Shown here: piece after piece, positions 18,749 to 29,916 of the stretch
Numbering within the stretch: position 1 is the stretch's first letter
How the letters are laid out: each line of letters opens with the position of its first letter
From: CAYLNH01 sp964384625
GTDB taxonomy: Bacteria; Verrucomicrobiota; Lentisphaeria; JABSQK01
Reading direction: 5' to 3'
Assembly: GCA_964384625.1 (NCBI GenBank)
Contig: CAYLNH010000006.1
Location: 1-64,000 of the forward strand
Length of the DNA: 64,000 bases
Translations under genes and position numbers: made by a program
The notes under the pieces: generated by a model
Seen by the model: the letters and a program-made list of their open reading frames with translations, nothing else
Database searches by the model: none
Told to the model about the DNA's origin: nothing

Positions 18749-18773
18749 TAGCTTTGCGAGATGGCGCTGTCAA
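18745..18773 (-). promoter_or_regulatory. Sigma70-type promoter of the LacI-prepilin operon
   Basis: On the minus strand, a perfect -35 TTGACA (18768-18773) is followed after 17 bases by TATTTT (18745-18750). It lies between the sulfatase stop and the regulator, so the LacI operon has its own promoter rather than only reading through from the sulfatase. Confidence 0.7.
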
Positions 18774-18798
18774 GGGGATTTCGGGAGAACGCGCAGGA

Positions 18799-20238
18799 TC
18801 AGCCGAAGGCGGCCCAGCGGGTCTGCGCGGGCGGCGTTGCATCCATCACCCGTTCGCGCCGGGTCCGCATCTCGGCCAGGATTTTGCCCAATTCCGGCGC
18901 CGCCACGACGTTCTCCAGTTCGTCGGGGTCATTGCCCAGGTTGTACAACTCCTCGCGCCCAACTCCGTCAAGAGAATGGTTCAGATGGCGGATATACTTC
19001 CACTGCCGGGTCTGGATCATCTGCCAGTTGCCGGCGCATTCAGAGAAGGCGAAATCGCGCACGGCTGTCTGTTCCCCGCGGACAACCGGCAGCAACGAGC
19101 GACAGGGAACGCGGTCATGAAACGCCGGCCATGGTTTACTCAGGGCCTCTTTCGGGTCCAGTCCGGCGACCTCCAGCATGGTCGCGGTCAAGTCGGTAAG
19201 CTCAATCGGTTCGGTCACCGTCGCCCGGTTGAGGTACTGCGGATGTCTGACGGCCGCCGGCACGGTCACGGACTGTCGCCATGGCTGCATCTTGGACATG
19301 CGACTGTGATCCCCGAGCATTTCACCGTGATCGGCGGTGAACAGCACAACCGTGTTTTCCAGCAGGCCGTCGCTTTCGAGTTTATCCAGGATGATCCCGA
19401 TCTGGTGATCAATGGTTGCGATCATGGCGCGGTATGCCCGCCGCACGCGACACATTCGTTCTTTCAGCGTCTCGTCCATGGGATCGCCGGCGGCGATGAA
19501 GTCGTCGGCGCTGTCCGGGGCAATTGTTTCCAGGAAGGACGCCGGCGGGTCATAGGGCTTATGCGGGCCGCAGAAGGAACCGAACAGGCAGAACGGCTGA
19601 TTCCGGGGCCGGGCATCGATGGCTTTCAGGATCTCCTTACCGGTGACAACGTCGACATAGTCCTCTTCAGCGAAGGGCCATGGTTCGCCGCTCCAGGAGG
19701 TCCTTTCCGGGTCCATCGAATTCGGGCCGCGCGAGGCGACATGATCGCGATACTCGTCAAGGATTCCCCGCCGCTCGAGATGCGCGCAGTAATCGCAGTA
19801 GTTGGTCATGGCCAACTGTTTGCCGGCGACTTCCCAGACATAGTCCAGGCCGTACTTCTTCACCTCGTCCTGCAGCGCGACCAGGTTGTGTCCCCTGCCC
19901 CGTTCAGTGCCCCAGGGCCAGCCCTGCAGCCAATGGAACTTGCCGACGCCGGCAGTCCAGTATCCGGCGGCCTGCAGCGCCTGCAAATACGTCGGATGCT
20001 GGCGGCTGAGATCGCCGGACATCGACAGCGTGCCGATCTGATGCGTATACTTGCCGGTCAGCAACGCCGTCCGGGCCGGCGTACAGATTGGGTTTACGCT
20101 GATGCAATTGGCGAATCCGACACCCTCGGCGATACGATCGATGTTCGGCGTCGGCAGTTTTGCGGGGTTGAGGAAGCCGACGTGATCGGCCCGATGCTGA
20201 TCGGTCATCAGAAACAGGATATTGAGCGGCTGTGTCAT
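18799..20238 (-). CDS. Arylsulfatase-type sulfatase (S1 family)
   Basis: 479 residues. The sulfatase signature CTPARTALLTGKY is present, with Cys52 as the residue converted to formylglycine and Arg56; the first metal site is the Asp in MTDQHR (D13). There is no signal peptide, so it is probably cytoplasmic or needs an unusual route. The Cys-type site would need a formylglycine-generating enzyme or radical-SAM anSME, neither of which is in the window. It removes sulfate esters, presumably from glycans. It lies 11 bases downstream of the DUF3820 gene and upstream of the LacI-prepilin operon, all on the minus strand. SD GAGGAA precedes the ATG. Confidence 0.93.
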   Translation of the reverse strand: MTQPLNILFLMTDQHRADHVGFLNPAKLPTPNIDRIAEGVGFANCISVNPICTPARTALLTGKYTHQIGTLSMSGDLSRQHPTYLQALQAAGYWTAGVGKFHWLQGWPWGTERGRGHNLVALQDEVKKYGLDYVWEVAGKQLAMTNYCDYCAHLERRGILDEYRDHVASRGPNSMDPERTSWSGEPWPFAEEDYVDVVTGKEILKAIDARPRNQPFCLFGSFCGPHKPYDPPASFLETIAPDSADDFIAAGDPMDETLKERMCRVRRAYRAMIATIDHQIGIILDKLESDGLLENTVVLFTADHGEMLGDHSRMSKMQPWRQSVTVPAAVRHPQYLNRATVTEPIELTDLTATMLEVAGLDPKEALSKPWPAFHDRVPCRSLLPVVRGEQTAVRDFAFSECAGNWQMIQTRQWKYIRHLNHSLDGVGREELYNLGNDPDELENVVAAPELGKILAEMRTRRERVMDATPPAQTRWAAFG

Positions 20239-20249
20239 CGTCGGATTCC

Positions 20250-20567
20250 TCAGTTCTTGTTTGGTTCATCAAATGCCCAACCGGTTTGCCGCGGCCGGCG
20301 CAGGGAGGTCCTGCCCTTGACCCGGAAGACATCAAACATGGCATCGGCGCCGTCCAGTTTGGCCAGGTAGACAAAGCGCAGGAGTTCACCGAGCCTGCCT
20401 GCAGGAAAGCCTTTCCGGGCGAACCAGGCGAGGTACTCATACGGCAGGTCGTAAAGCGGAACGCCGTCGGGCGGGAACTGTTCGGGGCCGAACTTGCCGA
20501 ACGGCATACGGGTCCGCCCGATCGCGTCCATGGTGTTGATAAAGGCGTCTTCCAGCTCCGGATCCAT
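20250..20567 (-). CDS. DUF3820-family small protein
   Basis: 105 residues from the ATG at 20567, chosen because a perfect GGAGGT lies 6 bases upstream; a longer reading from 20699 lacks one. The core RMPFGKFGPEQFPPDGVPLY and DLPYEYLAWFARKGFP, followed by GRLGELLRFVYLAK, matches the DUF3820 pattern (MPFGKYKG ... LPxxYLxWFxxKGFPxGxLG). The family is small and of uncertain function; some members are linked to quorum-sensing-regulated factors. It has an insertion (PEQFPPDGV) inside the usual G-K-Y-x-G loop. It shares a transcript with the sulfatase and is divergent from the beta-mannosidase gene. Confidence 0.8.
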   Translation of the reverse strand: MDPELEDAFINTMDAIGRTRMPFGKFGPEQFPPDGVPLYDLPYEYLAWFARKGFPAGRLGELLRFVYLAKLDGADAMFDVFRVKGRTSLRRPRQTGWAFDEPNKN

Positions 20568-20736
20568 CGGCGGACCTCCGATCTTGCTTTCGAAGTATGC
20601 CCGTCCTGCCCGGGGAATCAACACCGCCGGCGGCGACAATTCACAATCTGCCTGTTGCATGCCCCGGCACATGCGATAGGTTCCGCTTTCTACTCGCAAT
20701 CATCCCGGCCGCTACCCAAGACAAGGATTCCCAGCC

Positions 20737-23277
20737 ATGCACAGCATATCGCTTGACGGCAAATGGAACGTACTCTCCCAACCCCTCGCCAGTTCCGGCG
20801 ACAACGGACTCAAAAAGGCCAGACGCACCCGCAAAGGCTGGATCCCGTCCCGGGTTCCGGGCGAGATTCATCTCGACCTGATGAACGCCGGCCGGATGGA
20901 CGAGCCGCTGAAGAGTCTGAACGCTTCCGGTTGCCGCTGGCCGGAAACCAGATCCTGGTGGTACAGGACCTCCTTCCAGGTAACCGAGGCGTTCCTCGCG
21001 GAAGAGCGGCAGGACCTGGTGTTTGACGGCATCGACTATTTTGGCCAGGTCTTTGTGAACGGCGTGCTGGCGGGCGAAAGCGAGAATGCCTTCATCCCGA
21101 CGGTCATCGACGTCCGCGGCAAACTGAAAGCCGGTCGCAACGACCTGCTGGTCCGGGTCACCGCCGGCACCGAATGTTCGCCAGAACCCGCGGACGAACG
21201 TCTGGGAAAAGAAGTAGAGGACGTCTGGCAGAACAAGACCTCCTGGAACGGCGTGCGCTGGCTGCGCAAGCCGCAATTCACCTACGGGTGGGACTGGGTC
21301 GATGCGTTGCCGAACATCGGCATCTGGCGCAGCGTCCATCTCGAAGGCCGTTCCGGCGTGGTCTTCCACGATCTCCGGGTAGACACGACGATCGTCGACA
21401 CCGAGGTCTACGTCGACATCGAGGCGGTGATTGAGAACCTGCATCCGTGGTCGTCGCGTCCCTGCCGTCTGGAGCTCTGCTTCCAGTCGCCGGACGGCAA
21501 GACCTCAACGGTGGACGTCGAGATCAACGCGCAGGTCGGCCGGCAGCCGGTGTATCTGCAGATCGAGATGGCCGATCCGCAGCTCTGGTGGCCGAACGGC
21601 ATGGGCCGCCAGCCGCTGTACTTCCTGGTTGCCGACATCGTCGTCGACGACGACATCAGCGACCGCCGGCAGTTCCATTTCGGTCTGCGCACGATTGAGA
21701 TCAACCAGGAACCATTGCCGGAAGGCAGCCGCTTCGCCATCTGCGTGAACGGCGAAGACGTCTTCTGCAAAGGCGGCAACTGGATTCCGGCGGACGCGAT
21801 TCTCGCGCGCGTGACCCGCAAGAAATACGACGCCCTGGTCGACGCGGCGGCCGACGCCAAGATCAACATGCTGCGCATCTGGGGCGGCGGCATCTATGAG
21901 AACGACGCGTTCTACGACGCCTGCAACCGGGCCGGCATCCTGGTGTGGCATGATTTCATGTTCGCCTGCAAACCGTACCCGGATGCCGACGACCGGTTCC
22001 GCGCCAAGGTGAAGCATGAAGCCGAAACAGCCGTGCGGCGCTTGCGGCACCATCCCTGCATCGCCCTCTGGAGCGGCAATAACGAGAATGTCTGGGGCTT
22101 CTGCAACTGGTGGAACGACGACAAGGCGAAGGCCGGCGATCCACTCAAGCTGGAACTCGGCGGCAGCCTGGTGTACAACGAGGTCCTCCCGGAAGTCTGC
22201 CGACTGCTGGACCCGCGGCGCCCCTACTGGCCAGGCAGTCCTTGCGGCGGCGCCGAGCCGAACAGCGAAACCGTCGGCGACTGCCACTGGTGGCATCTTG
22301 CCACGATGAATCCCGAGATCGAGCGCCGCATCGACCATGAGATTTACGATGAATGCCGCAGCCGTTTCAACAGCGAGTACGGCGTCATCGGCCCGGTCAA
22401 TCTGTCCTCGTTTCGGAAGTTCCTGAACAAAGACGAACTGGATGTCGACAGCAAGGCGTTCCAGGCGCACACCAACTGGTTCGAGAAAGGCACGACACCG
22501 GCGGCGATCCGCCGGCATTACGCCGACCCGGACGCCCTGGCGCTGAAGGACTACATCATCTACGGCCAGATGTTTCAGGCCACCATGTACGGCCGTTCGA
22601 TCGAGTCCATGCGGTTCCGCAAGAACGACCCCAAAGACGACTGCCAGGGCGCGCTGATCTGGATGTACACCGACTGCTGGGGCGAAACGGGCTGGACGTT
22701 GATCGACTACTACCTCAGCCGCAAACCCAGCTATTACTGGTTCAAACGTGCCTGCGCCCCGGTCCGGGCAATCGTCCGCCGCCGCCGGCGCCGACTGATC
22801 ACGCGCATCGTAAACGACACGCTGGAGCCGGTCAACGCAACTTTGTACCGCGGCTGGATGCGGCTGGACGGCATTGAGCACGACGTTGCCGGCAGCGAGA
22901 TCACGCTGCCGGCGAACGGCACACTCGAGTTCCCGGCCGAACGCCTTCCGAGCCGCAAACAACGCGACCCGCACGAATGGTTCTATGCCGCCTGGCTGGA
23001 GATTGACGGCCGGACGACGGACGCGTCCACCTGGTTCGGCGCGCCGTTCCGCGAGCTGGCCCTGCCCAAGCCCTCCTTTGAAATCCACACCAAAGGCGAC
23101 GACGTGACACTGATGAGCAATGTCTACTGCCACGGCGTGCACGCGAACGACAACGGCAGGGGGACCTTGACGGACAACTACTTCGACTTACTCCCGGGCA
23201 AGCCGCACCGTCTGCAGCGGCTATCCGGCAAAGCAGCGGACAAACTGCGGTTCAAGGCGGTCGAGCCGAACAGATAA
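20737..23277 (+). CDS. GH2 beta-mannosidase-like glycosidase
   Basis: 846 residues, normal for GH2 beta-mannosidases. The sugar-binding domain (about 1-180) contains WYRTSFQV and VFDGIDYFGQVFVNG; a beta-sandwich domain follows, then the TIM barrel from about 330. The acid/base Glu is E450 in WSGNNEN and the nucleophile is E547 in FNSEYG, both in the right contexts, and the loop WGGGIYEND is typical. It releases mannose from the non-reducing end of beta-mannans or N-glycan cores. No signal peptide is visible. It is divergent from the DUF3820-sulfatase pair (170 bases between starts) and followed by a REP-like array and the GH4 gene. Confidence 0.92.
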   Translation: MHSISLDGKWNVLSQPLASSGDNGLKKARRTRKGWIPSRVPGEIHLDLMNAGRMDEPLKSLNASGCRWPETRSWWYRTSFQVTEAFLAEERQDLVFDGIDYFGQVFVNGVLAGESENAFIPTVIDVRGKLKAGRNDLLVRVTAGTECSPEPADERLGKEVEDVWQNKTSWNGVRWLRKPQFTYGWDWVDALPNIGIWRSVHLEGRSGVVFHDLRVDTTIVDTEVYVDIEAVIENLHPWSSRPCRLELCFQSPDGKTSTVDVEINAQVGRQPVYLQIEMADPQLWWPNGMGRQPLYFLVADIVVDDDISDRRQFHFGLRTIEINQEPLPEGSRFAICVNGEDVFCKGGNWIPADAILARVTRKKYDALVDAAADAKINMLRIWGGGIYENDAFYDACNRAGILVWHDFMFACKPYPDADDRFRAKVKHEAETAVRRLRHHPCIALWSGNNENVWGFCNWWNDDKAKAGDPLKLELGGSLVYNEVLPEVCRLLDPRRPYWPGSPCGGAEPNSETVGDCHWWHLATMNPEIERRIDHEIYDECRSRFNSEYGVIGPVNLSSFRKFLNKDELDVDSKAFQAHTNWFEKGTTPAAIRRHYADPDALALKDYIIYGQMFQATMYGRSIESMRFRKNDPKDDCQGALIWMYTDCWGETGWTLIDYYLSRKPSYYWFKRACAPVRAIVRRRRRRLITRIVNDTLEPVNATLYRGWMRLDGIEHDVAGSEITLPANGTLEFPAERLPSRKQRDPHEWFYAAWLEIDGRTTDASTWFGAPFRELALPKPSFEIHTKGDDVTLMSNVYCHGVHANDNGRGTLTDNYFDLLPGKPHRLQRLSGKAADKLRFKAVEPNR

Positions 23278-23338
23278 TCCGAACGTAACGCGGGAATCCG
23301 CCTGCCGGGCGAAGCCTTGTGCGAAGACCGGTCCCGCA

Positions 23339-23590
23339 AAATCCGCCGCAACGCGGCTCCGAAACAAAGTAGCCCGCCTCTCCGAGGCGGTCCGAAATCC
23401 GCCGCAACGCGGCTCCGAAACAAAGTAGCCCGCCTCTCCGAGGCGGTCCNNNNNNNNNNNNNNNNNNNNNNNNNNNNNNNNNNNNNNNNNNNNNNNNNNN
23501 NNNNNNNNNNNNNNNNNNNNNNNNNNNNNNNNNNNNNNNNNNNNNNNNNGAAATCCGCCGCAACGCGGCTCCAAAACAAAGTTCGCGGGG
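23339..23590 (+). repeat. REP-like 56-bp tandem array (family 2)
   Basis: Two complete 56-base units start at 23339 and 23395, then come a 100-N gap and a partial unit from 23550. Each holds hairpin 1 (GCCGC-AAC-GCGGC), CCGAAACAAAGTAG, then hairpin 2 (CCGCCTC-TCC-GAGGCGG). The layout, the AAC loop and GTAG at the foot of hairpin 2 are the same as in the RAYT-flanking arrays, although the stems are entirely different. It fills the 350 bases between the GH2 and GH4 genes. Confidence 0.9.
23450..23549. other. Assembly gap (100 N) in 56-bp array
   Basis: Exactly 100 N. The flanks GGCGGTCC and GAAATCCGCC join at the natural unit boundary, so the true number of missing 56-base units is unknown and could be zero. 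Confidence 0.97.
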
Positions 23591-23628
23591 TCGGACAAAT
23601 CAACCGATGGAATCAAGGAGTCAGTGAT

Positions 23629-24912
23629 ATGAAGATCGTTTTGATTGGAGCCGGCAGTTTTGTGTTTGCCCCGATGGTGCTGCGTGATGCCATTGTGGAA
23701 CATCGCCTGGACGGCACTGAGCTGGTGATGGTCGATCTCAACGCGGCAGCCGCGGAGGATATGGCGGCGGCCGGACGCGCGATGGCGCAGGCGGAAGGCG
23801 TGGACTGTGCGGTCACGGCCGATACCGATCGGCGGACCGCAATGCAGGGGGCGGACTTCGTGCTGTTGTCGGCGTCGCCGCAGGGGTTCAAGCGCTGGAC
23901 CATGGATTTTGAAATCCTCCAGGCGCACGGCATACCTGACCAGGCGCGCGAGTGCGGCGGCGTCGGCGGGCTGTCGAACGCATTGCGCTCGATCACGCTG
24001 GCACTGGACGTGGCCCGGGACATGGAGGAGTTGTGTCCGCAGGCCGTACTGCTGGACGTGACGAATCCGATGCCGCGCGTGGTAACGGCGGTGAACCATT
24101 ACTCCAACATCGCCTGCTACGGATTCTGCAGCGTCGCTCTCGGCGGATCCCGCAAACACTTCCGCGTGGCCCGCCTGCTGGAGCGCGATCCGGATGAACT
24201 CCAGGTGGTCACCGCCGGGCTGAATCACTTCGCCTGGCTGGCGTCGGTAACCGACAAGGCGACCGGCGAAGATCTCTATCCCAGAGTCGAGGCGATCTAC
24301 CGCGAGCGACCGGGGGGCAACTTCGATATCTTCCGCCGTTGGCTGCGGGAATACGGCGGCCTCGTGTTCAGCGGCGCCGACCACACGGCCGAATACCTGC
24401 CCAAACAGGACGGCATCCACTACCACGAAAGCCCGCCGTACCACGGATCGCCCGAGGAACGCGAAAAGAACACGCAGACCTTGCGGGCGGTGGCGGCAGG
24501 CGAACTCGAGTGGCAGGCGATCTTCGCGACACACGGCAGTTGGGAACACCCGATCGATCTGGCGGCAGCCGTTGCCGGCGGCGGTCCGGTGCGCCTCGAA
24601 GCCCTGAACCTGCTGAACCGGGGCTACCTGCCCCAGCTGCCCGACGGCCGCGTCGTCGAGGTCCCGGCAGACGTCAGCACCGACACGGTCGCCGGCGTGC
24701 CGGACATCCGCCTGCCGGACGGCGTTGCCGCCGTCTGCAAACAGGTGTCCGACGTCCACGAACTGATTGCCGAAGGGGCAGCGACGGGCAATCGGCAGCT
24801 CCTGCAGCAGGCCGTCGAGGTCGACCCGGCGGTCAGCGACAAGGACGCCGGCCGGCAAGCTCTGGCGACGATGCTCGAGCGTCATGCGGACCTGCTGCCG
24901 CAGTTCAGCTAG
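23629..24912 (+). CDS. GH4-family glycosidase (alpha-galactosidase/alpha-glucosidase/6-P-glycosidase type)
   Basis: 427 residues from the ATG at 23629, which has SD AAGGAG; reading further upstream would run into repeats and the gap. The Rossmann start MKIVLIGAGSFVFAP binds NAD+. DVTNPMPRV and AGLNHFAWL are GH4 landmarks, and the metal-ligand region reads YGFCSVALGG. GH4 enzymes use NAD+ and Mn2+ in an oxidation-elimination-addition mechanism on alpha- or beta-glycosides, sometimes phosphorylated. The substrate cannot be told from sequence alone. The cytoplasmic location fits a set with the GH2 mannosidase upstream. Complete, intact. Confidence 0.9.
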   Translation: MKIVLIGAGSFVFAPMVLRDAIVEHRLDGTELVMVDLNAAAAEDMAAAGRAMAQAEGVDCAVTADTDRRTAMQGADFVLLSASPQGFKRWTMDFEILQAHGIPDQARECGGVGGLSNALRSITLALDVARDMEELCPQAVLLDVTNPMPRVVTAVNHYSNIACYGFCSVALGGSRKHFRVARLLERDPDELQVVTAGLNHFAWLASVTDKATGEDLYPRVEAIYRERPGGNFDIFRRWLREYGGLVFSGADHTAEYLPKQDGIHYHESPPYHGSPEEREKNTQTLRAVAAGELEWQAIFATHGSWEHPIDLAAAVAGGGPVRLEALNLLNRGYLPQLPDGRVVEVPADVSTDTVAGVPDIRLPDGVAAVCKQVSDVHELIAEGAATGNRQLLQQAVEVDPAVSDKDAGRQALATMLERHADLLPQFS

Positions 24913-25088
24913 CCTCAAATCCGCTTGCAATTCGGTGCTGAGCGGGTATAGTACATGATACGTGCAAAGCAGGGTCCGCCGGGGCGTATGCCCATCGGCA
25001 TGATACCGAGCGGTTGGATGTTGTGCGCTTCTGACTGCTGGACCCGGGCCCTGCTGCAGAACTCCGGGCTGAAACACGGTGATTCAGC

Positions 25089-25979
25089 ATGTCAGTACGC
25101 AATGCAAACGCCGCGGACGGCGCCGTCCGTGCCTATGGAATCGCCTACCCGTATGCTCCCGGGGACAGCTCGTGGTCGATCTTCCACGAGACGTTCCGAC
25201 AGGTTGCCGCGGACTACGAAGCGGCCCAGCCGGACGTCGTCTTCCACCCCTACTTCGGCATCTGGAAGCCGGGCACAGCCGGAGATGCATCGCGTCTGGT
25301 GAACGACCTCGAACAGCGAGCCCTGCGCGGCCTGCTGTTCCTCAACCGTCCGGTACTGCTCAAAGACCACGCCATCGTCAACCACCCGGGCGTGCCCCGC
25401 GTCGTCCCCGGCGAAACGGCGATCTGGCAGAACTGCAACATTATCGCGATGGACCCGGTGCGCTGGGAGACGCGGGCGCTGCGACGGCTGCGCGAACTGG
25501 GCTGCCGGCGCCTGGCGGTGATCATCCATGATCAGGGCAGCCGGCACTTCCGGCAGGCGTTCGAGTTCCATTTGCGGCTGATTCTGCAGCACGGCATGCA
25601 GTTCCGGCCGGAGTGGCTGCAGGCGGTGAACTGTTACACGCCGGAGTGGGTTGAGCTGGTCGTTCGCAAAATGCTGGCGGCTGCCGGCGACAGCGATCGA
25701 CCGGACGGCTTGCTGATTCTCGACGACAACCTCGTGGCGCCCACGGCCAGAGGTATTCTGTCCCTCGGGGATGACCGGCCGGCGGACCCGCAGATCATCG
25801 CACACGCCAACTTCCCGCGATTGCCGGCGGCGGCCGTAGCCATGGAGTATCTGGGCTACGACCTGCGCCACTTCATCACCCGCGCCCTTGCCGCCATTGA
25901 GCGTCAGGCGGCCGATCCGGCCGCCCGTCCGCATCTGACCCGGCTCCAGCCGGTATTCGCCTCGGAAGCCGGCCTGTAG
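25089..25979 (+). CDS. LacI-type sensor domain protein lacking a DNA-binding domain
   Basis: 296 residues. The sequence follows the LacI/GntR effector-binding fold: an AYPYAPG...SIFHE start, GLLFLNRPV, INHPGVPRVV-like, RLRELGCRRLAVIIHDQ (the equivalent of the 'hLGHRRIA' strand) and PDGLLILDDNL. It begins directly with this domain, and no HTH is found in any frame of the 176 bases upstream. It could be a truncated regulator, a stand-alone sugar sensor or part of a two-gene regulator. The SD is weak (GGTGA). It follows the GH4 gene on the same strand and may sense that enzyme's substrate. Family assignment is by eye. Confidence 0.6.
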   Translation: MSVRNANAADGAVRAYGIAYPYAPGDSSWSIFHETFRQVAADYEAAQPDVVFHPYFGIWKPGTAGDASRLVNDLEQRALRGLLFLNRPVLLKDHAIVNHPGVPRVVPGETAIWQNCNIIAMDPVRWETRALRRLRELGCRRLAVIIHDQGSRHFRQAFEFHLRLILQHGMQFRPEWLQAVNCYTPEWVELVVRKMLAAAGDSDRPDGLLILDDNLVAPTARGILSLGDDRPADPQIIAHANFPRLPAAAVAMEYLGYDLRHFITRALAAIERQAADPAARPHLTRLQPVFASEAGL

Positions 25980-26076
25980 AAGGCCTTGATTTGAGGCTGT
26001 CAACCGGCGATAGTTAGGCGGCAATCACCATGAGGCCGATGGAACTCAGCGAAGTCGACGTTTTTTTGGCATTTGC

Positions 26077-26092
26077 TGACCCCATCGGGTCA
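26077..26092. promoter_or_regulatory. Palindrome upstream of the ECF sigma gene
   Basis: TGACCC-CATC-GGGTCA is a perfect 6-bp inverted repeat, extended imperfectly by TTTG/CAAA. It lies 42 bases upstream of the sigma factor start. It could be an operator, or a weak terminator for the preceding gene, although the T-run lies on its 5' side. No partner site was seen. Confidence 0.4.
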
Positions 26093-26133
26093 AATTCCGC
26101 TACTTAACCAGTGAAGGCGCAAGGATTCCTGAA

Positions 26134-26667
26134 TTGCTGACTGAGGCGCAACTCGAATCGCTCGTGCGCGAACATCAAACCGATATCTATCGATATCTGA
26201 AATACCTGGGCGCCGACACAAGCATCGCCCAGGACATTCTGCAAGAGGTGTTTGTGACAGCATACAACGGCAAGAACATCCCGCCGATCGACGATCGGCC
26301 GCGGATCGGCGGCTGGCTCCGGGGCGTTGCCCGGAACCAGTTTTTGAGCCATTGCCGACGGGAGAAGCGCAGCCCGGTGTATGCCAACAGCGAATCCCTG
26401 GAGCAGGCGGAAGCCGCGTGGGTGGCAAACCTGCCGGGGGACCAGCAAGCCCGGGACTACCTCAACGCTCTGGCCAAGTGCCTGGAAGACGTGTCCCCGC
26501 GCAACCGGGAGATCCTGCAGGCCCGCCACCGGGATGGCATGTCGCGCGAGGAGATGGCGACTGCCTTCGACATGGGCGCTGAAGGGATCAAAACCGTCCT
26601 GCGCCGGACCCGCGAGTTCCTGCAGCGCTGCATCCGGCGGCGCGTCAGCGAGGGAGCGACCCGATGA
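26134..26667 (+). CDS. ECF-type RNA polymerase sigma factor
   Basis: 177 residues. Region 2 is visible as HQTDIYRYLKYLGADTSIAQ followed by DILQEVFVTAY, and region 4 as SPRNREILQARHRDGMSREE plus the helix-turn-helix ending RRTREFLQRC. The start is probably TTG at 26134, preceded by AAGGAT; no in-frame ATG fits the family start. The downstream FecR-like gene overlaps by 4 bases (ATGA), the classic sigma/anti-sigma pair. The pair presumably controls the two low-complexity exported proteins that follow on the same strand. Confidence 0.92.
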   Translation: MLTEAQLESLVREHQTDIYRYLKYLGADTSIAQDILQEVFVTAYNGKNIPPIDDRPRIGGWLRGVARNQFLSHCRREKRSPVYANSESLEQAEAAWVANLPGDQQARDYLNALAKCLEDVSPRNREILQARHRDGMSREEMATAFDMGAEGIKTVLRRTREFLQRCIRRRVSEGATR

Positions 26668-27824
26668 AAAAGATTGACTGGGACAATCAGTTTCTGGACA
26701 TGCTGCTGGATGAACAGGTGGGCGGCGATACGCCGCCGGACGTGCTGGCCCGGGTGCAGGCCCGGGTGGCGCGTCAGACGCCGAAGGCGGTTGTCTGGCC
26801 AAAGCGTTTGCTGGCGGCCGCCGCGGTGATGGCCGTGGCCGGTTTCCTCTGGTTGGCGCTGAAACCCGGGTATCCACAGCCGCAAAGCCGGGGCTGCGTG
26901 GCCGCGGACGGGGTGAAGCGCAATTCACGGCTCTCCGCCGGCCCGAACGGCGGCCGGCTGCAATTGGGCGGCTACGTCAATATCGATCTGGCACCGGGTA
27001 CCGCGCTGACGCTGAACGGCAGCGACAACAACGAATCCATCGCACTCGAGCAGGGCCGCGTCTCGTGCCGCGTTGATCAAGGGCGCGGCGGCTTCTCGGT
27101 GATGACGGAACTGGGTTCAGTGTGGGTCGTCGGCACCGAGTTCACCGTAGACCTGCGGCAGGACGGCCGGATGGACGTTGCCGTGCAGTCCGGCATGGTC
27201 CTGGTCACGCCGCGCGGCGAAACCACCGGGCAGCTCCTGAAAGTCGGCGAGCGCAAGACCCTGGGACGACCGCCGGTCCTCGTGCCCGGCACGGATCTCA
27301 CCCCGCAGGAACACCGCAAACTGACCAGCCGGGAAACATCGATTACCGCTCGGCTGCTGACGCTTCAGACGCAGGCATGGAATTCGGCGGATGTCCAGGA
27401 AGCCATGGCTCGGGCTGAAAACGCCGCGCAACAGCTCGAGGACCGGGTCGCGGCGAATCCGAGATACAACGAATTGAGGCAGACCGTAAAGGAAATGCAG
27501 AAGCGTCTGCAGACGCTGGAGGCATCTGACCTGCATCGGAGTTCGAAGACATATCAGGAAGAAGTCGTCACCATGCAGCGCGATCTGCGCCGCATTCGCG
27601 GGTCATTGAATGCATTGATCGCGGGCGACCCGAAACTGGCCGATCTCAAAAAACAGGAAGAAGCTGCCTGGCTGGAGTTCTTCAACGTCTACAACCGGGC
27701 TCTGGCCCAGGACGCAGACTACCAGAAAGCAGTAAAGGAACTGGAATCCGTACGCGGCCGTCTGGGCCACAAGGACAAGCCGCTGCCGCAGATTGAGCGG
27801 CCGGACCCGGGGCTGAAGGAATAG
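26664..27824 (+). CDS. FecR-domain anti-sigma/regulatory membrane protein
   Basis: 386 residues. A short cytoplasmic N-terminus (about 1-47) with LDEQVGGDTPPDVLARVQA is followed by one membrane span (about 48-65, RLLAAAAVMAVAGFLWLAL). The FecR domain (about 90-215) includes ALEQGRVSCRV and TELGSVWVVGTEFTVDL, ending near TTGQLLKVGERKTL. The C-terminal 150 residues are charged and heptad-like, a probable periplasmic coiled coil. FecR proteins relay a surface signal to their sigma factor. No TonB receptor with a signalling domain is adjacent, so the input is unknown and may come through the coiled-coil region. Confidence 0.88.
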   Translation: MKKIDWDNQFLDMLLDEQVGGDTPPDVLARVQARVARQTPKAVVWPKRLLAAAAVMAVAGFLWLALKPGYPQPQSRGCVAADGVKRNSRLSAGPNGGRLQLGGYVNIDLAPGTALTLNGSDNNESIALEQGRVSCRVDQGRGGFSVMTELGSVWVVGTEFTVDLRQDGRMDVAVQSGMVLVTPRGETTGQLLKVGERKTLGRPPVLVPGTDLTPQEHRKLTSRETSITARLLTLQTQAWNSADVQEAMARAENAAQQLEDRVAANPRYNELRQTVKEMQKRLQTLEASDLHRSSKTYQEEVVTMQRDLRRIRGSLNALIAGDPKLADLKKQEEAAWLEFFNVYNRALAQDADYQKAVKELESVRGRLGHKDKPLPQIERPDPGLKE

Positions 27825-27872
27825 CAGATTATGAACGGAACAACCACCACAAGCAACACGAAGGACGCCTTC

Positions 27873-29906
<2,034 letters not shown>

Positions 29907-29916
29907 GGAGACGAAG

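Noticed and set aside
18106..20370. 754-codon plus-strand reading across the LacI and sulfatase genes
   Set aside because: It is the complement of two well-supported minus-strand genes with LacI HTH and CxPxR motifs; GC-rich codon bias opens such frames.
20737..20760. Signal peptide on the GH2 enzyme
   Set aside because: The N-terminus MHSISLDGKWNVLS is already the sugar-binding domain, with no hydrophobic core.
9374..20965. Repeated AGGACCTCCTT-like 10-mers (for example near 9374, 11508, 14424, 19696, 20955)
   Set aside because: They occur on both strands, mostly within codons, with no fixed partner. They resemble SD complements, and the number is compatible with GC-rich composition.
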